Below are positions 59,331-64,000 of a stretch of 64,000 nucleotides of DNA, piece by piece. The notes beneath the pieces are model-generated. The model did no database searches. It saw only the letters and a program-made list of their open reading frames with translations, and was not told the origin of the DNA. Made by a program: the position numbers and the translations under genes. Source of the DNA: Alitta virens (lineage: Eukaryota > Annelida > Polychaeta > Phyllodocida > Nereididae); contig OW028580.1 of NCBI GenBank assembly GCA_932294295.1, positions 36,277,336 through 36,341,335 on the forward strand, read 5' to 3'. Within the stretch, counting starts at the first letter, position 1. The number at the start of each line of letters is the position of its first letter.

Positions 59331-59646
59331 CTGAAAAAGACAACAAAACAAGTCAAGCAATGAATGGATTTGAAACTTGAACTAGCCACAACACAGAGTA
59401 AGGAGACTGGGGAATCACTGAATAATCATCCTGACAGCACTCGGCATGCGAGGATGTGAATAATAGGTATTTGGTATTGTTTTGTTTCATACAATAGCCT
59501 CAAACAATTCATGGATTTTAGAAAGCAATGCACGATGCAGCCTCTTGCTGATAAATCGACAATAGACAAAACTACAGTTGGGGACATCACCTACATGACG
59601 ACATTACTTACGTAATGCACACAAAAGATGAGCAATTATTACTGCA

Positions 59647-59703
59647 ATTTTGTGCTTTGTATATTGATTTGGAATTTTGTGCTTTGTATATTGATTCGGA
59701 ATT
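59647..59703. repeat. Direct duplication in an intron
   Basis: TTTTGTGCTTTGTATATTGA with its flanks occurs twice in a row (one changed base), in the intron between the second and third exons from the end. Confidence 0.85.
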
Positions 59704-59754
59704 TTTGATTATTTAGAAACATTTGCTCAAGATACAAGCATACAATTAACTTAC

Positions 59755-59884
59755 CATACAATTCTCTTGATTTTGGGCAGATTGTCAGTTTTGAGCATAG
59801 CTTTGAGCATCTCAACGCACTGTCGTCCGATTTCATCCTCGGGCAGGGTTTCCATGAATTCCGCTTCTTTGCCGCATAGCCAGC
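59755..59884 (-). CDS. Antepenultimate coding exon, flavin amine oxidase
   Basis: Bounded by TATTCGCAG and a TG|GTAAGT donor, 130 nt. The first two bases complete a glycine-type codon from an exon outside the found region. It encodes WLCGKEAEFMETLPEDEIG followed by a CVEMLKAMLKTDNLPKIKRI segment. This matches the GW(I/L)xGxEAxxME block and the following helix of spermine oxidase-like proteins. Phases of all three exons agree. Earlier exons, including the N-terminal FAD-binding GxGxxG region, were not found before 64000. Confidence 0.88.
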
Positions 59885-61976
59885 CTGCGAATAAACAAAT
59901 CAAATGGATAAATATCAGAAAAAGGCAAAGTTGATGATGAGATGACAATGTGTCAATACAAGTCATTTTATTGAGAATATTACAAGCGCTTCAGAGTAAA
60001 ACATCACAACATTGATGTAGTTTTAGCCTTCCATGGACCAACATGCTGGTGTTTTTTTTTAATTAGTCCAAATACGCCAGGTGGCGACACTAGTTGCATG
60101 AAGACTTTCTACCACCAAGTGGCTATTGTGAGTATTATTGCCACGTTTGGTTGACCTTTTTCCTTTCTTTTCCCTTAGTCAACCTTGCTGTTAATCTTAT
60201 ATTGGTCTTGAATGATGAAAAACTATCATCAGAATGTACTTAGCTGCTGGTAAACGCAATAAATTCATCTAGGGGCCCTGAAAACTGCACCGCTACAACC
60301 TTGATCTAAATTTCAAGGACAGGATTGCCAACCAACTGCTTAGCAACTGAATACATCATGTGTGCGTTGCCTTGGTGCAAGCTGCTTGCTGGTTTCCATG
60401 GCAACGACCTTAATTTTGTCACTAATGTGTCAATTCAATCAAGTACAATCGGATAGCAATATGTCACTGCATTCAGTTTTTTTTTAATTTCATAATTGTA
60501 AAACCTGAAACAGTAAAACTCGAGAAGAAACGAACCAGTTAGTTCAGAACGATTTTTATCAATAACAGGTCTCCTACATTTTCCATATTTAAAGAACCTT
60601 GATATTATGCAGATGTATTGACAATTTGGTGAAAGATCGTCCATGTTCAGAGCCCAATTAACTAAAATTACATCATTTTTATGCTGATAAAAACCTCTGA
60701 AATTCCCCTTAATTCCATTTCATTCTTTTACACTTAAATTTCCCCTTAAATCACGTAAATAAATCTATAATCTGTCAATTAGTGGCCTTTGGAAACCTTG
60801 AATTGGGCAACCTTCACAAATTCATTCCTGTTTTGCAGAACAATAAATTGCCTAATACCCGAGTGGTGATTCCGGAGTTGTGATTTTAAATTAACAATGT
60901 TAGAACAATGTAGAACTACCAGGCCAAAAAAAACAACCTTACACATACTCTAAATTTAAACTATAACTACTTCCTATTAAAGGGGACTTTTTGACCTTCA
61001 GTAAACAAATGATACATATATGATAAATAGATTCTTAGAATATGCCTTATTCCTGAAACAGTCTGTTACCGTGTACAGTGTTAGGAAATGTATTAATAGC
61101 AACAAATTTCTAGGCTTCCTCTAAATTAATTCCAGCCTTAGCCACTGTGGTTAAAGCAGTCCAATCTTTTTTTTTTAGCCACAACAGACACAGTTTAGCC
61201 ACCATTATTTGAAGCAGCTTTCATAAGTTTCTAATTCCCAGTCAAAAACATACTCAACTTAATGTATTGTGATGTTAAATGGTACAAGGTAAATTTGCAG
61301 TATGGAATAGGGTGTGACTTGGATGTTAGCTGGGCGCTGATTGGCCAGGATAATACATTGAGGCAATGATGACACCATTCTGAGGACCAATCAGATTGCT
61401 TAGCTCATCATACTCATAGGAGCGTCAGTTTCTCTTGTGTACACTTGAGAGGCATTTTCGCCACTAAGTTTGACAGATTTTCGCCACACAAGCATTTAAT
61501 TTAGTCACAGTTAGATAAATTTCGCCAAGAGGACCGTGGAAGCCTAGAATTTTTAGGGAATTATTTACTGAAGTAGCAGAATTTAGACACATTTCATCTA
61601 GTCCCTACAATGGCCTCTATAACACTATCATGTATTACATAATGTACTCATTGGTATTATATTACCAGTTCAATAGTGAATCACAGATGCATAAGGCCAT
61701 GAGAGAGGCCATGCCTGGTATATTTATATCAAGTACATAAGCAATGGTAAGTATGATGAGACCAGGCTCATTAAATAAATGTCAACTTCTACAGACACAT
61801 TTTTAATCATACAATTATATAATAATTTTTTGTCAAATATAAATTCAATAATATAGGAAAGGCACCATATACATTTTAAGCATTGTTGTGAACTTTAGTT
61901 GTACATAAATTTGTCACATAACTTGAGATAAGTGCAAATTCGAACATAGTGTAATAAATAGTAAAATTTGTAGCTC

Positions 61977-62045
61977 TAGTAGTAGTAGTAGTAGTAGCAG
62001 TTGCAGTAGTAGTAGTTGTAGCCGTAGTACAATAGTACTAGTAGT
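61977..62045. repeat. (TAG)n-type trinucleotide repeat
   Basis: Imperfect TAG/CAG/TTG trinucleotides over about 65 bp. Confidence 0.85.
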
Positions 62046-62582
62046 ATTATCAGTTTTAGAAGGTAGTAGCAATACTGTATTATATCATGTATATACATAG
62101 TTCAGCTTCAAAATAGTCTGTAAAACGCACGACAAAATACCTCTGGCCTAAATTGCAATGGAAGTTTGTTGCATTTCATCGATACACACCGTGACCTCAT
62201 GCCTGTGAACTGATCAACTCAAAATAAAACAAGACTATCACGTGAAAACCATGCTCCTGAGGTTAACAATATTTTAAGGGGGGCTAAAATTTGAGAGACA
62301 GGAGGGAGGGGTCCATGCTTATGTTGCACCCCCCCCCCCCCCCCACCATGTATATACAAAGGATGGTAGTTATTTATAGACCAACCTCAGTTACTTCAGA
62401 CTTTCTGCAGGAATGCCTTAAATCATTGTACATAAAAAAGAGAGTACTATATTCCCTAAACTGCAACCATATATTTTAAAATCTACAGACGCTTTGCAAT
62501 TCATTCATTCATTCGTTGGTTCGTTTGTTCGATCGTTAACAACTAATTTCCATGTTTAATTTTGCTCGCATGTATATTACAG

Positions 62583-62768
62583 CCAAATTTAATGACTTGG
62601 AAACAAATCTTATAGTATTGGAAGCTAAACTCCAGATGACGTCATGTGAATCCAGGACTCCCATTGGCTGAGCGACTGCCTTAACCAATGGGAGTCCTGG
62701 ATTCACATGACGTCATCTGGAGCTCAACTTCCAAGTTCATGAGATTAGTTTCCAAGTCAATGAATTTG
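62583..62768. mobile_element. Inverted-repeat element (MITE) with TGACGTCA in both arms
   Basis: Left and right arms of about 80-90 bp are reverse complements: both read CCAGATGACGTCATGTGAAT and then CCAGGACTCCCATTGG towards a short loop (CTGAGCGACTGCCTTAA). The outer parts (AAATTTAATGACTTGGAAAC and its partner) pair with a few mismatches. A decayed relative is at 31258-31370, so this is a dispersed family. Confidence 0.8.
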
Positions 62769-63255
62769 TAAATGACTACGTATCATTTTCCAACAATGTT
62801 GCCATAGAAACGACGTAAATTGTCACTGTACAGATGACACAGCAAGATGAAGACCATTGTAATTTATCACCAAAAACAACCACCCGCCCAGTAGAGTATG
62901 AACTAATACCTTTTGGGGACAAAAATCATCAATTACAAGCATTTCTGGGGCACATATGTAGGATAGTCATATGATCTTGTGAGTATCTTTGCTAAAAAAA
63001 AAAAAAAATGAAAATGAATTCACTGGTGTGTTAAGTTTTATCACATCCAGACCTAATACATCATTCTTTATTTCACAGTCCAGTGAGCTGGCATCATAAC
63101 ATTATTCTAAGCACAGTTCAAGTAGAATAGTGTACTATGCTTGGGCAATGGAGTAGCTAGCTTTTTAAACCTTGCTTTCCTCTGACTAGCAATTTTGCTG
63201 CTCAAGTTACAAACACAGCCCAGGCCATGTTTCTATATTTTGCTCTCAAGATCTT

Positions 63256-63598
63256 GCAGTTTTAGAGCGAGCTTGGACAGTTGCATCCTCAGAACTTGTC
63301 TATTTATCCAAGCTCAGAACGACTTTTCAGACCGATTGAAACATTTGATAAGAATGATAGAATCATCCCAACATTTGGGCAATAAACTCATTTTCACCTC
63401 TTCTGACCAAAGTTTACCCCTTTTCTGTACAGTTGTAATGCTATTTCTGTATTCTTCTAGACTTATGGCCTATGTAGAAACGAGAAGTATTTTATGATAA
63501 GGACATTAGGAATGGGCCAGAAAGTTGGTCAATTACTTTACAATCTTTCTGATCAGTCTCTTTCACCCCTGAACTGTCCATGCTCGCTCTAAAACTGC
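63256..63598. repeat. Pair of 27-bp inverted repeats about 290 bp apart
   Basis: GCAGTTTTAGAGCGAGCTTG at 63256 and its inverted partner at 63572-63598 match over 27 bp with one mismatch. They may be the termini of a small DNA element with unrelated interior. Confidence 0.6.
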
Positions 63599-63742
63599 TG
63601 TAAATGCTCAGCTTGTCCAAATTTTCTTTCTGTGTTTATATTCCTTTACATCTGCTTCATTTGCATAATCAATGAGGGTGCAACTGGCCCCCACAACCCT
63701 TTGTTTTGATTGACTGTACATTTATGATATATAGCAATGTCA

Positions 63743-63770
63743 GACCATGGAGTCACTTCACTCCATGGTC
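63743..63770. repeat. Short perfect hairpin
   Basis: GACCATGGAGT, six-base loop CACTTC, then ACTCCATGGTC: 11-bp perfect arms. Confidence 0.85.
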
Positions 63771-64000
63771 AGACTGGACCTCAGTCAACGTGGATGTTTC
63801 TACCAAAATAAACACCTCTAGCTCTCAACCTATTCACCTGGGCTTGATTCTATTCTGTTCTCCATACATTACACTAGTTAGGCTGTTACTTCATGAGCAT
63901 GAGTATGACTCCATTATTACTTATGATATGACTTCAAAGTGAGTGAACATGATTTTATCTGCTAATAACTGTATTTATCATAAACCTGACTCAATCAAAT

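Larger units (their letters stand above)
59885..64000 (-). other. Intron or upstream sequence of the amine oxidase gene
   Basis: Begins at the acceptor of the 59884 exon. No further amine oxidase exon was recognised on the minus strand. It contains a (TAG)n tract, an A/C homopolymer region and two inverted-repeat elements listed separately. Otherwise AT-rich and featureless to my reading. Confidence 0.45.

Overview
The window is from an AT-rich, intron-containing animal genome, most likely a marine invertebrate; I cannot name the phylum from sequence alone. The evidence is spliced coding exons with GT/AG boundaries, tRNA-derived SINEs with target-site duplications, several classes of non-LTR, BEL/Pao, tyrosine-recombinase and Maverick-type elements, and no prokaryotic gene organisation. 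Most of the window is repeats; host coding sequence is sparse.

Host genes. (1) A plus-strand gene at about 9.07-22.6 kb encodes a secreted, probably GPI-anchored protein of about 367 residues that I do not recognise. It has one large exon, an intron of about 11 kb packed with retroposons, and a last exon at about 21.15 kb. (2) At the right end (58.69-59.88 kb, minus strand) are the last three coding exons of a flavin amine oxidase of the spermine/polyamine oxidase type; the rest of the gene lies beyond the window. Its 3' UTR may run down to about 54.8 kb. (3) Weaker exon signals lie at 45.18 kb (plus, a first coding exon with a good donor), 6.73-6.98 kb (minus, a possible last exon) and 8.24-8.31 kb (minus).

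Repeats, left to right. A tRNA-derived SINE family (called SINE-A here) occurs at about 18 places, nearly all on the minus strand, between 2.6 and 54.4 kb. It includes nested copies, 5'-truncated copies and copies with two or three tandem tRNA heads. At 22.6-31.2 kb there is a very large minisatellite of a 29-bp unit carrying a TGAGTCA core. It is split by a 3.37-kb insertion with the unusual order A-B-A'-B', where A' and B' are inverted copies of A and B. From 32 to 43 kb lies a graveyard of mobile elements: a LINE fragment, a degenerate DIRS-like element with a tyrosine recombinase, another LINE fragment, a Maverick/Polinton-like ATPase fragment next to a PC4-like reading frame, and a BEL/Pao pol fragment. 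From about 46.8 to 54.4 kb a LINE with an SGNH-esterase ORF1 and an endonuclease/reverse-transcriptase ORF2 is broken up by at least five later insertions.

From 54.4 to 64 kb the sequence changes character: no SINE-A copies, few simple repeats, and the amine oxidase 3' UTR, exons and introns. All boundaries were read by eye. No database search, alignment score or expression data stand behind the calls.
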